A stretch of DNA of 64,000 nucleotides, taken from contig NZ_AKJA01000134.1 in the NCBI RefSeq assembly GCF_000282575.1, positions 1 to 64,000 of the forward strand, in the 5' to 3' direction. The stretch is from Herbaspirillum sp. YR522 (GTDB lineage: Bacteria > Pseudomonadota > Gammaproteobacteria > Burkholderiales > Burkholderiaceae_D). Of the stretch, positions 53,038 through 60,881 are shown piece by piece. How positions within the stretch are numbered: the first letter of the stretch is position 1; the number at the start of each line of letters is the position of its first letter. The position numbers were made by a program, and so were the translations under genes. A model generated the notes under the pieces. That model was not told the origin of the DNA. It saw only the letters and a list, made by a program, of their open reading frames with translations, and did no database searches.

Positions 53038-53934
53038 TCAGATGAAGTGTTCGATCACGATACGGGCGGCATCTGCCACCACGTCGTTGCGCATCGGCGC
53101 ATTCTCGGCAGTCTGGGTGAAGTAGATCACCAGGACCACCGGCGATGCATTGGTCGGCCAGATCACGGCCACGTCGTTGGTGGTGCCGTAGTCACCCGAC
53201 CCGGTCTTGTCGCCCACCTGCCAGTCGCGCGTTACGGCGGCGCGGATGCGGGCGCCCCCGGTGGTGTTGCCACGCAACCAATCGATCAGCATGCGCCGCT
53301 GCAAGGCGGGCAGCAACTCGCCCAGCGTCAGCTTTTGCATGGTCTGCGCCATCGCCTGGGGGGTCGTGGTGTCACGCGGGTCCCCGGGGACGGCGCTGTT
53401 CAATGCGGTCTCGGTGCGGTCCAGCCGGAACTCGGTGTCGCCGATGCGGCGGGCATAGTCATTGACCGCACCGATGCCGCCGAGCTCGGCAATGAGCAGG
53501 TTGGCGGCAGTGTTGTCGCTGTATTGCAGCGCCGCCGCACACAGGCCCGACACGGTCATGCCGGCGCCCACCGCCTTCTCGGTCACCGGCGAATAGCTGA
53601 CCAGGTCGCGGGCGCCGAAGCGCAGGCGGCGCTGCAGCAGGGTCGAATCTTCCAGGCTGCGGTTGAGCACCGCGCCCACCAGCACGATCTTGAAGGTACT
53701 GCAAAACGGGAACCGCTCGCTCTGGCGGTACCCCACACGGTCCGAGGATGCGCCGCCGGCATTGTCGATGGCCATCACGCCCAGCCGGCCGCCGGATTTC
53801 TTCTCGAGCTCGGCCAGTTTCTGGGCGATCACGGTATTGTTGTCCGGCTTGGGAGCGCCCACGGCGCAGGCGTTCAGCAGGGTCGACAGGCCGCCGGCGA
53901 TAAGCAGGGTACGGCGGTTGGAAGAGTGCGTCAT
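53038..53934 (-). CDS. Class A beta-lactamase, probable Tat-exported lipoprotein
   Basis: Serine beta-lactamase of 298 residues. The motifs are intact: CSTFK with Ser79/Lys82 (Ambler 70/73), YSDN (139-141; Ambler 130-132), ETALN with Glu175 (Ambler 166) and KTGSG (243-247; Ambler 234-238). Cys78 precedes the active Ser, as in CTX-M, L2 and KPC; there is no Cys at Ambler 238, so the carbapenemase-type disulphide is absent. The N-terminus has SNRRTLLIAGG (twin arginine) and LLNAC (lipobox, Cys23), as in Burkholderia PenA. It is 12 bases after the zinc-ribbon gene's stop region on the same strand. No ampR-type regulator is adjacent. Confidence 0.93.
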   Translation of the reverse strand: MTHSSNRRTLLIAGGLSTLLNACAVGAPKPDNNTVIAQKLAELEKKSGGRLGVMAIDNAGGASSDRVGYRQSERFPFCSTFKIVLVGAVLNRSLEDSTLLQRRLRFGARDLVSYSPVTEKAVGAGMTVSGLCAAALQYSDNTAANLLIAELGGIGAVNDYARRIGDTEFRLDRTETALNSAVPGDPRDTTTPQAMAQTMQKLTLGELLPALQRRMLIDWLRGNTTGGARIRAAVTRDWQVGDKTGSGDYGTTNDVAVIWPTNASPVVLVIYFTQTAENAPMRNDVVADAARIVIEHFI

Positions 53935-54170
53935 GTTCGATTTCTTTGTCTTGTTGGTCTTGGAGGGACGGGCCGGGCGGCGCGACCCCGTGTCAGTCGC
54001 GGCGATGCCCTTTTAGTTCCATCGGCGCGCAAAAATCAGCATTGCGCTGACAGCCGGGGAGACGCCTGAAAAACATTCATCCCGGCACGCCCGCCAGGCA
54101 GGCGCGAAACTGCGACAATACGCCCTCTCAATACAAAAACAAGACCAATCGATCGCCTCAGGAGACCGCC

Positions 54171-55109
54171 ATGCCAACGCTTGCCCACGCCGCAGCCCGC
54201 CTGCCCGCCGATTCATCCGCCCCGCAGCCTGGTTTTTCCCGTTCGGTGCGCCATCCCGGCCCGCCCGAACCCGAGCGCGTGGTCAGCCTGGCCGGCCCGG
54301 CGCGCACACTGGAATTCACCCTGCCAGCAGGGCTGTCGCTGCGTGACGCCATCGCCACCGCGCTGGCCGATGCCGGCATCGAAGGCGCTACGGTACGCTT
54401 CGAGAACCTGGCCGTGAGCGCGCATCACTTCCTGATGCCGGCGCTGCCGGTGGACGACCAGCATGCGGCCTTCTACAGCGCCCCGCATGCGATCGAACAG
54501 GGAACGCTCATCGAGTACGGCTGCGCCACCTACGGCCGGCGCGACGGTGAGCCATTCGTCCATTGCCACGCCATCTGGCGCGGTCGCGACGGCCAGCGCC
54601 AGGGCGGCCACCTGATGACCGACCAGACCATCGTCGGGGCCGACTGCAGCGCGCGCGCATGGGGCCTGGCCGATGCCACCATGCTTACCCGCTACGATCC
54701 CGAAACCAATTTCACTCTGTTCTACCCTACCCGCCTGGACGCCGGTGGCGATGCCGGCCCGGTCAACGGGGATGCCGGCGCGCGGGTGATACTGGCGCGT
54801 ATCCGCCCCGACCAGGACCTGACCATGGCCGTCGAGCAGGCCTGCCAGGCGCACGGCGTCGAGCGCGCCATCGTGCGCGGCAGCGTGGGCAGCATCATCG
54901 GCGCCGAATTTGAGGATGGACGCGTGCTGGACGATCGCGCCACCGAGATCCTGGTGCGCGCCGGCGAAGTCGTGCGCACCGACCACGGCTTGCGCGCGCG
55001 CCTCGATATCGGGCTGGTCAACCCCGCCGGGCAGGTATGGGAAGGCGTGCTGGCACGCGGGCGCAACCCGGTGCTGATCTGCTTCGAGCTGGTGCTCGAG
55101 GAGCAGTGA
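54171..55109 (+). CDS. Protein with two PPC/DUF296-like domains
   Basis: Cytoplasmic protein of 312 residues that appears to hold two related PPC/DUF296 domains. The first (about 38-170) has FTLPAGLSLRDAIATALADAGI, FVHCHAIW and the GGHLMTDQTIV strand. The second (about 200-310) repeats the pattern: ARIRPDQDLTMAVEQACQAHGV, IVRGSVGSIIGAEFE and LDIGLVNPAGQVWEG. PPC domains occur in AT-hook DNA-binding proteins of plants and as single small proteins in bacteria, where function is mostly unknown. A CAGGAGACCGCC site precedes the ATG. Divergent from the beta-lactamase. Confidence 0.75.
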   Translation: MPTLAHAAARLPADSSAPQPGFSRSVRHPGPPEPERVVSLAGPARTLEFTLPAGLSLRDAIATALADAGIEGATVRFENLAVSAHHFLMPALPVDDQHAAFYSAPHAIEQGTLIEYGCATYGRRDGEPFVHCHAIWRGRDGQRQGGHLMTDQTIVGADCSARAWGLADATMLTRYDPETNFTLFYPTRLDAGGDAGPVNGDAGARVILARIRPDQDLTMAVEQACQAHGVERAIVRGSVGSIIGAEFEDGRVLDDRATEILVRAGEVVRTDHGLRARLDIGLVNPAGQVWEGVLARGRNPVLICFELVLEEQ

Positions 55110-55118
55110 CGCCGGGCC

Positions 55119-55487
55119 TCAGGCGCCGACCAGTTTCCTGAAGGTCGGCAATACCGCCTCGCCCTTGAATGGCTTGACGATCCAGCCCTTGATGCCGGCG
55201 GCCTTGCCGCGCTCCTTCATGATGGGCGAGTTCTCGGTGGTCAGCATGATGATATTGACCGCCGCGTTCCCCAATTCGCCGCGGATCTTCTCGGCCATGG
55301 TCAGGCCATCCATATTGGGCATGTTGACGTCCGATACCACCAGCTTGATACCGGGGTCAGCCTTGAGCTTGGCCAGGCCATCGCGCCCGTCCACGGCCAG
55401 CGCCACGTCGAGGCCATTCTTCTTCAGGAAGTCGCCCACTTCGGTGCGCACCGTGCTCGAATCATCCACTACCAGTATCTGTGCCAT
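55119..55487 (-). CDS. Single-domain response regulator, CheY-like
   Basis: Receiver of 122 residues with no output domain: acidic pair in LVVDDSSTVRTE, phosphoacceptor in VVSDVNMPNMDG, Thr in IIMLTTENS and Lys in IVKPFKGE. This is the CheY build. ATG 55487 (MAQILVVDD) is used. It is the last gene of the four-gene chemosensory-like operon, 40 bases after the CheX-like gene, and is the likely target of the CheA-like kinase. Confidence 0.93.
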   Translation of the reverse strand: MAQILVVDDSSTVRTEVGDFLKKNGLDVALAVDGRDGLAKLKADPGIKLVVSDVNMPNMDGLTMAEKIRGELGNAAVNIIMLTTENSPIMKERGKAAGIKGWIVKPFKGEAVLPTFRKLVGA

Positions 55488-55527
55488 GGGCCTGTCTCTT
55501 TCGGTTCGGTTGTAGGGGGTGGGCGGC

Positions 55528-56091
55528 TCAGAACAGCTCGAGCTCGCCGGTATCGACTTCGATTTCCTGCGCCGACACCGCAAAGTCCATGTCGGCATGG
55601 GCCGAGATGCACAACGACACATGAAAACGGCGGGTATCCGGTATGTCCACCGCCAGGTGCCGCACGTGGGTCGCATTCAATGCCTGCAGGTAAGCCGCGC
55701 AACGGCTGTCGATCACGTTCGGGGTCGACATGCCCAGGTGCGGGAAGAAGTTGCCCAGGTCGCGATTGAGCACCCCGCAGCACAGGTTGCCGCATTCGGC
55801 GATGGCATCCATGAAGGCCTGGTCACCCAGCTCGCCCGGGGCGACCTGGTTCAGGCGCGCGAAGTGGGCGCGGGTGGCGACGTCAGGCGTGAAATGGAAC
55901 ATCAGCATGACCCGAAACAGATACGACGACACCGTCAGCACCACCATCTGGCGCTCGTCGATCCCGGCCAGGTCGGACAGCACCGTCAGCTCGGCCGCCT
56001 GCCCGGGCGGCACCAGGCTGGCGCGCAAGGCCTGGCCCAGCAGCAGGTCGAAGCCGTCCTGCGCCGACTGGCTGAGTACGGCCGGGCTCAT
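55528..56091 (-). CDS. CheX/CheC-type CheY-P phosphatase-like protein
   Basis: Soluble protein of 187 residues. The phosphatase signature D-x3-E-x2-N of the CheC/CheX/FliY family is visible ([13 protein letters not shown], about residues 94-106), here as one copy, as in CheX. ATG 56091 overlaps the MCP-like stop as ATGA. It would remove phosphate from the CheY-like protein encoded just downstream. The family call rests on this motif and on context. Confidence 0.75.
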   Translation of the reverse strand: MSPAVLSQSAQDGFDLLLGQALRASLVPPGQAAELTVLSDLAGIDERQMVVLTVSSYLFRVMLMFHFTPDVATRAHFARLNQVAPGELGDQAFMDAIAECGNLCCGVLNRDLGNFFPHLGMSTPNVIDSRCAAYLQALNATHVRHLAVDIPDTRRFHVSLCISAHADMDFAVSAQEIEVDTGELELF

Positions 56092-56813
56092 GCCGCCTGC
56101 ACCAGGCTGTCGCGCGTGCGACGATTGATCTGCTCCAGTCCGATGACGGCACCGACGATCATCTTGCCGCCGGCCTGCAGGTCCTGGAAGGTGGTGGTGG
56201 TGATGAGGTCGTTCTGGTACAGGTTGGCGCGATAGCTCTTGGACAGCTTCTCGGCCCGCTGCGCCAGCTCGCGCACCTCGGAGGCCACCACCGCGAAGCC
56301 GCGCCCATGGGCACCGGCGCGGGCGGCCTCGATGGATGCGTTGAGCGCGACGATGACCACCTGGCTGACGATCAGCGCAAATTCGTCGTTCTTGCGATGC
56401 ATCTCGCAATTGTGGGCGATCAGCACGTTCATGTCGTCGTGCCAGCGCTCGAATGTACGCATCAACCCCAAGAGGCGGCCGATGATGTCGTGCGAGGCAT
56501 CGCAGTTTTCCATCATGCGCGCCAGTTGCCCGGCATTGTCACGGCCCAGCTGCAGCATCGCCTGCTGCCCTTCCACCCGGATCTGCTGCAGTCGCTGTTC
56601 GTGCTGCAGCAGCTGCTGGGCCAGCGCGTCGCGCTGGGCGCTCACCTGCTGCTGTTGCTCCAGCGCGGCCTGGGCCTGGTGCCGCCATTGCTCGACCTGC
56701 TCAGGTTCGACCAGGCCGGCGCTGCGGCGGCGCTGACGCCGCAGCAGCAAGGCCAGCGGCGCCGCCCCCAGCAACATCCCCGACACGACTAGACCCACTT
56801 CAATCATCATCAT
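56088..56813 (-). CDS. Short MCP-like signalling protein
   Basis: Membrane protein of 241 residues: one N-terminal helix (about 4-24), a Gln-rich coiled coil (about 38-90) and the MCP hairpin-tip region (about 149-190; [32 protein letters not shown]). There is no periplasmic ligand domain and no HAMP. The part after the tip is short (about 50 residues), so the returning helix of the hairpin is reduced. It probably serves as a partner of the CheA-like kinase encoded 18 bases upstream rather than as a stand-alone receptor. Confidence 0.82.
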   Translation of the reverse strand: MMMIEVGLVVSGMLLGAAPLALLLRRQRRRSAGLVEPEQVEQWRHQAQAALEQQQQVSAQRDALAQQLLQHEQRLQQIRVEGQQAMLQLGRDNAGQLARMMENCDASHDIIGRLLGLMRTFERWHDDMNVLIAHNCEMHRKNDEFALIVSQVVIVALNASIEAARAGAHGRGFAVVASEVRELAQRAEKLSKSYRANLYQNDLITTTTFQDLQAGGKMIVGAVIGLEQINRRTRDSLVQAA

Positions 56814-56831
56814 CTGCTCGCTGGTCGTGGC

Positions 56832-59252
56832 TCACGCCACCCGGGGCGTGGTGCCCGATGGCAACGGCAACTCGGCCATGGCGTCGGCCTCGCCCACCGG
56901 ATAGGGAACATCGATACCGTCGACTTCTACCGCAATGCTGTGCGGCAGCATCACCACCACCTGGAAGCTGCGCCAGGCCGCGCCCTCGGCATGGTCGGTA
57001 AAGCGCAGCTCGATGCGGCCCTGCTCGCGGGTGACGAAATCCACCACGGCATCCATGCCCACGCCACGGCCAGACACCTCGCTGACCTCGCTACGCGTCG
57101 AGAAGCCTGGCTGCAATATCAGGCGCGCGATCTCGGCGTCGCTCAAGGCCTGGTCGACCGTGATCAGGTTCTTCTCGATGCCGATGCGGCGCACCTGCTG
57201 CATCGCCAGGCCTCGACCATCGTCCGACAGGGCCAGGTGCAGCATGTCATCCATCACTCCCATCTCGATGCGGATCACGCCAGCTTCGGGCTTGCCGGCC
57301 GCAGCGCGCGCGTCGGGCTGTTCCAGGCCATGGTCGACCGCATTGCGAATCAGGTGCATGAACACGTTCTGCAGCATCGGTGCGGCATAGCCGTGCACCA
57401 CATAACCGTTATCCTCCAACTCTACCCGCGGCGTGGTCTTGCCCAGCTCGGCCGCCAGCCGGGGCAACGACTCGGTCACCGGCGCCAGCACCTGCTGCAT
57501 GGTCTCGGTGCCCAGCAGGCGCAAGGTCTGGCGCACCGCATTGCGCACCGCCACCAGCTCATGCAGGTTGGCGGTATTGACATTTTCCAGCCGTTGCAGG
57601 CTTTCGTGGATGTGCCGCCGGTCCACCAGCAAGGTGTGACGCGTCCGGCCGTCGACCACCTCGCCCGCCGTCGCGCCGCGTCCCAGGGTGACCTGGTCGA
57701 TACGGGCATAGCGCTCCACCAGCTCGCGCACCTGTGCCAGCTGGCGCAACAGGTGCTGCTGGTCCCAGACCGCACCGCTATGGATATGGCGCAGGTCGTC
57801 GTAGTGCTGTTCGGTGTCGTGCACGGCGTTGGCCAGGTGCAGCAAGCCGTAGGTACGGGCGTTACCCTTGATGGTGTGCATATTGCGGAACAGCTTGGCG
57901 ATGGCGAAGGCGGTCGCCTGCGGGTTCTGGTGCACGATCTGCTCGTTGTCGTCCAGGAAGCGGCGGCTGCCGGCGATGAACTCCGCGAACTTGGGCCCCG
58001 GCACGGCCAGGATCTCGCCGATCAGCTCCAGCTCGCGCTTCTGCTCGTTGGCTTCGGCGGCCAGCTGGCGCAGCTCGGTCACATCGCGTACGCACAGCAT
58101 CAGTCGGATCACCATGTCGTTGTCATCGGTGATGGGCGACCAGGCCAGGTCGAGTATCTTGCGGCGGCCGTCGGCCATGCGCTTTTCGACCTCGCCCACC
58201 ATCAAGTGCTCGTTGAAGGTGAAGTTCATCACGTCTTCGCCGATGCAGGCGCCGCCCAGCGCGGCGATCTGGGCCTTGGCATCGGCCCCCAGGCTGGAGT
58301 CGCCAAACACCAGCTCCATGAAGTCGCGCCCGGCCACTTCGGTGGTCTCGAACACGGTTTCCAGGAAGGCCGAATATTCCGGATGCACCAGGTTGCCGTC
58401 GACGATGGTCAGGATGCCCTGCGGGATGTTCTGCAGCATGGCCTGCATGTCGGCCGTCTTCTGGCGTACCTGCGCCGAGGCCTGCTCGATCTTCTCGACC
58501 ATGCCGTTGAAGGCGACGATCGACTGTCCCACCTCATCCATGCGCTGCACCGGCAGGCGCCGTGTGAAATCCTGGCTGCCGGCGATCTCGCGCATCATGC
58601 CCGCCATGCGGCTGATGGGACCGGTGATCTGGCGATACAGCAACAAGCCGATGGCCGCCAGCAGCAGCACGGCAGCGGCGGTCACCACGGTGATGGTGGC
58701 GGTGGTGGTGGTCATGCGCTCATTGAGCGAGTTGATGGCCGCGTCCTTGAACCGGGTCTTTTCGATACGCAGCGTGTCGACGATACCTTCCAGTTCGCTC
58801 TGGTATTGCATCACGCCACCGAAGAACTGCGCCTGGGCGATCTCGTTCTTGCCGGCCAGCTTGAAGCTGGCGGTGGCATCGATGGCATTGAAATATTCGT
58901 CCAGGCTCTCGCTGGCCTGCTGGACCAGCCCGCGCTGGGCCACGCCCTCGGCTTGCCGCGCCTGTTCCCGCAGTGCCTTGTGCAGCACTGCCTTCTTCGC
59001 GGCCAGTTTTTCGTTCTCCTGGGCCACCAATTGGTTGTCGGCCTCGGTCACCATCACCATGGCGGCCAGTTGCACATCCTTGAGTTGGCCCATCAGGTCG
59101 GCCGAGGCCAGTACGCTGGGCATGACGCCCTCGGTGACCGACCTGACGGCCATAGCGCTGGTGCGCGACTGCTGCATCGCGTAGCCGCCGATGCCGGCGA
59201 TGGCCAGGAACGTAAGCAGGACGAGCAAAGTGATGCGAGCGCGAATAGTCAT
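56832..59252 (-). CDS. Transmembrane CheA-like kinase: receptor - HAMP - PAS - HPt - HATPase
   Basis: A receptor and CheA-type kinase in one chain of 806 residues. Helix 1 (about 7-26) and helix 2 (about 187-207) flank a four-helix-bundle-like periplasmic domain. HAMP (about 208-262) and a PAS-like region (about 268-395) follow. The HPt region has FRNMHTIKGNARTYGL with His459. The ATPase has HLIRNAVDHGLEQPDARAAAGKP (N-box, about 633), SDDGRGL and VSGRGVGMDAV (about 726-736), clearly of CheA type. After about residue 770 only a short tail remains: the CheW-like P5 domain is missing. A TGGGGAA site precedes ATG 59252. It heads the operon with the MCP-like, CheX-like and CheY-like genes. Confidence 0.9.
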   Translation of the reverse strand: MTIRARITLLVLLTFLAIAGIGGYAMQQSRTSAMAVRSVTEGVMPSVLASADLMGQLKDVQLAAMVMVTEADNQLVAQENEKLAAKKAVLHKALREQARQAEGVAQRGLVQQASESLDEYFNAIDATASFKLAGKNEIAQAQFFGGVMQYQSELEGIVDTLRIEKTRFKDAAINSLNERMTTTTATITVVTAAAVLLLAAIGLLLYRQITGPISRMAGMMREIAGSQDFTRRLPVQRMDEVGQSIVAFNGMVEKIEQASAQVRQKTADMQAMLQNIPQGILTIVDGNLVHPEYSAFLETVFETTEVAGRDFMELVFGDSSLGADAKAQIAALGGACIGEDVMNFTFNEHLMVGEVEKRMADGRRKILDLAWSPITDDNDMVIRLMLCVRDVTELRQLAAEANEQKRELELIGEILAVPGPKFAEFIAGSRRFLDDNEQIVHQNPQATAFAIAKLFRNMHTIKGNARTYGLLHLANAVHDTEQHYDDLRHIHSGAVWDQQHLLRQLAQVRELVERYARIDQVTLGRGATAGEVVDGRTRHTLLVDRRHIHESLQRLENVNTANLHELVAVRNAVRQTLRLLGTETMQQVLAPVTESLPRLAAELGKTTPRVELEDNGYVVHGYAAPMLQNVFMHLIRNAVDHGLEQPDARAAAGKPEAGVIRIEMGVMDDMLHLALSDDGRGLAMQQVRRIGIEKNLITVDQALSDAEIARLILQPGFSTRSEVSEVSGRGVGMDAVVDFVTREQGRIELRFTDHAEGAAWRSFQVVVMLPHSIAVEVDGIDVPYPVGEADAMAELPLPSGTTPRVA

Positions 59253-59494
59253 CGAATTCCCCAGGTGGTCGATCAGCGGCTGCCGGTGCAACCAGGACAG
59301 GCTCGACCTGATGCGGGCGCATTGTTGCACCCGAGTATTACTGCCGCATGACAACTTCCGGCTGTCAGCTTGGCCGGAGTCGTCCTACATCACCTTGCGA
59401 GGCTGTCCGATGTGCTGTCACCGGCACCGGCATTAAGGTAGATCGTCGCTGGCAAACCTGCCAGTTGCCTGTGCAATCGATCAACGGAGGACAT

Positions 59495-59716
59495 ATGTCA
59501 TCGACACCGTCGAACAAGGCCACACCGGCTGCAACGCCAGAGCGCGCTGCCACATCGCCGCAGCCCCGCCAAGGCGGCAATCCGTTTGCCGAACAAGCCG
59601 AACGCCGTCAACAGGCGATGGCCGCCGAGAGCGAGCGCCATGCCACCCATACGGCCCACGTCGAGCCCGGCAACATACCGATCCGGCAACCCAGCAAGAC
59701 CCGCAACGGCGCTTGA
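59495..59716 (+). CDS. Small disordered protein, 73 residues
   Basis: Short hydrophilic protein rich in Ala, Thr, Pro, Gln and His with no hydrophobic core, so probably disordered. ATG 59495 has a textbook site (ACGGAGGACAT), which argues that it is really translated. No family recognised. It precedes the SDR gene by 56 bases in the same direction. Confidence 0.6.
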   Translation: MSSTPSNKATPAATPERAATSPQPRQGGNPFAEQAERRQQAMAAESERHATHTAHVEPGNIPIRQPSKTRNGA

Positions 59717-59772
59717 GTCGCGCCCTTGTTGTGCCGCTAGTGATCTACCCGATTTACCCGTAAGGAGAAACC

Positions 59773-60564
59773 ATGCCTACCCCCTCGCTGAACCCTTCCC
59801 ACCTGAAACGCTTCAGCGACAAGGTCGTGGTGGTCACCGGTGCCGCCTCCGGCATCGGCGAGGCCACGGCGCGGCGTTTTTCGGATGAAGGCGCCAAGGT
59901 GCTGCTGGCCGATCGCAACGTGGCCAACCTGGTGCGGGTGCTCGACTCGCTGCCGGTCGAGCGCACCGCCGCGCGCGAGACCGACGTCTCGGTGCAGGCC
60001 CAGGTCAAGGGCATGATCGAATTTGCCATCGAGCGCTTCGGCAAGATCGACGTACTGGTCAACGATGCCGGCATCCATGCCGCCGGGGACGTCACCGAGG
60101 TGACACCCGACGATTGGCAGCGCGTCATGGCGACCAATGTCGATGGCGTGTTCTTTGGCGCCCGCGAAGCGGTGCCGCACTTGCAGAAAAGCGGCGGCAC
60201 CATCGTCAATGTGGCGTCGGTGTCGGGCCTGGGCGGCGATTGGGGCATGAGTGCCTACAACACCTCCAAGGGCGCGGTGGTCAACCTGACCCGGGTGCTG
60301 GCGATGGACCTGGCGGCCAAGGGGGTGCGCGTCAACGCCGTATGCCCCACCTTCACCCATACGGCGATGACGGCCGATATGGAAGACGATGCTGCGTTGA
60401 TGCAGAAATTTGCCGAGCGGATCCCGCTGGGCCGGGGCGCGCAAGCTGTCGAGATCGCCGCCGCCATTGCCTTCCTGGCCAGTCCCGATGCCGGATTCAT
60501 TACCGGCGTGAACCTGCCGGTCGATGGCGGCCTGACCGCCTCCAACGGCCAACCCGCCCAATGA
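59773..60564 (+). CDS. Short-chain dehydrogenase/reductase (SDR)
   Basis: NAD(P)-dependent oxidoreductase of 263 residues. Cofactor motif TGAASGIG (22-29), NDAG (97-100), catalytic Ser149, Tyr162 and Lys166 (SAYNTSKGAVV) and the C-terminal GFITGVNLPVDGG are all present. Asp47 after the second strand (LLADRN) favours NAD over NADP. AAGGAGAAACC precedes the ATG. It is flanked by two small disordered proteins with good ribosome sites, suggesting a stress-linked operon. Substrate unknown. Confidence 0.93.
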   Translation: MPTPSLNPSHLKRFSDKVVVVTGAASGIGEATARRFSDEGAKVLLADRNVANLVRVLDSLPVERTAARETDVSVQAQVKGMIEFAIERFGKIDVLVNDAGIHAAGDVTEVTPDDWQRVMATNVDGVFFGAREAVPHLQKSGGTIVNVASVSGLGGDWGMSAYNTSKGAVVNLTRVLAMDLAAKGVRVNAVCPTFTHTAMTADMEDDAALMQKFAERIPLGRGAQAVEIAAAIAFLASPDAGFITGVNLPVDGGLTASNGQPAQ

Positions 60565-60584
60565 CAGATGATCGAGGAGCCATC

Positions 60585-60779
60585 ATGACGACCAACACCA
60601 GTCCACTGGCGCAGGAATACGCCAACTCTACCGAAACCGCGCTGGATCACGCGCATCCAGGTGAACTGGAGCGCGCCCGTCGCGAAGGCGACAGGAAAAA
60701 ACCGGAACGTGCCGACAGCAAGGCCGGGGCCGAAGCCGCGGCGAGCGAGGAGCATCCGATCTCGGTCGGCAAGCCCTGA
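60585..60779 (+). CDS. Small charged protein, 64 residues
   Basis: Hydrophilic, Glu/Lys/Arg/Ala-rich protein with no hydrophobic segment (YANSTETALDHAHPGELE ... RREGDRKKPERADSK). The ATG at 60585 has GAGGAGCC upstream and lies 20 bases after the SDR stop. Small disordered proteins like this are often stress-induced in Burkholderiales; that link is only an impression. It is followed by a hairpin. Confidence 0.6.
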   Translation: MTTNTSPLAQEYANSTETALDHAHPGELERARREGDRKKPERADSKAGAEAAASEEHPISVGKP

Positions 60780-60802
60780 TTCGGGTGATCGCCCAACCCC
60801 AT

Positions 60803-60825
60803 GACCGCCACCGTTGGCGGTCTTG
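60803..60825 (+). terminator. Hairpin after the SDR operon
   Basis: GACCGCCA (60803-60810), loop CCGT and TGGCGGTC (60815-60822) form a perfect 8-bp stem followed by TTGTC. The T-tract is weak, so termination may be partial. Confidence 0.55.
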
Positions 60826-60881
60826 TCACACCCGCGCTGCAAGCTCGGCAACATGACAATAATTGATTTTTTGGAGTCGAC

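Noticed and set aside
53935-54170. Divergent ampR-type regulator for the beta-lactamase
   Set aside because: The divergent gene is a PPC/DUF296-like protein and there is no LysR gene in the interval.
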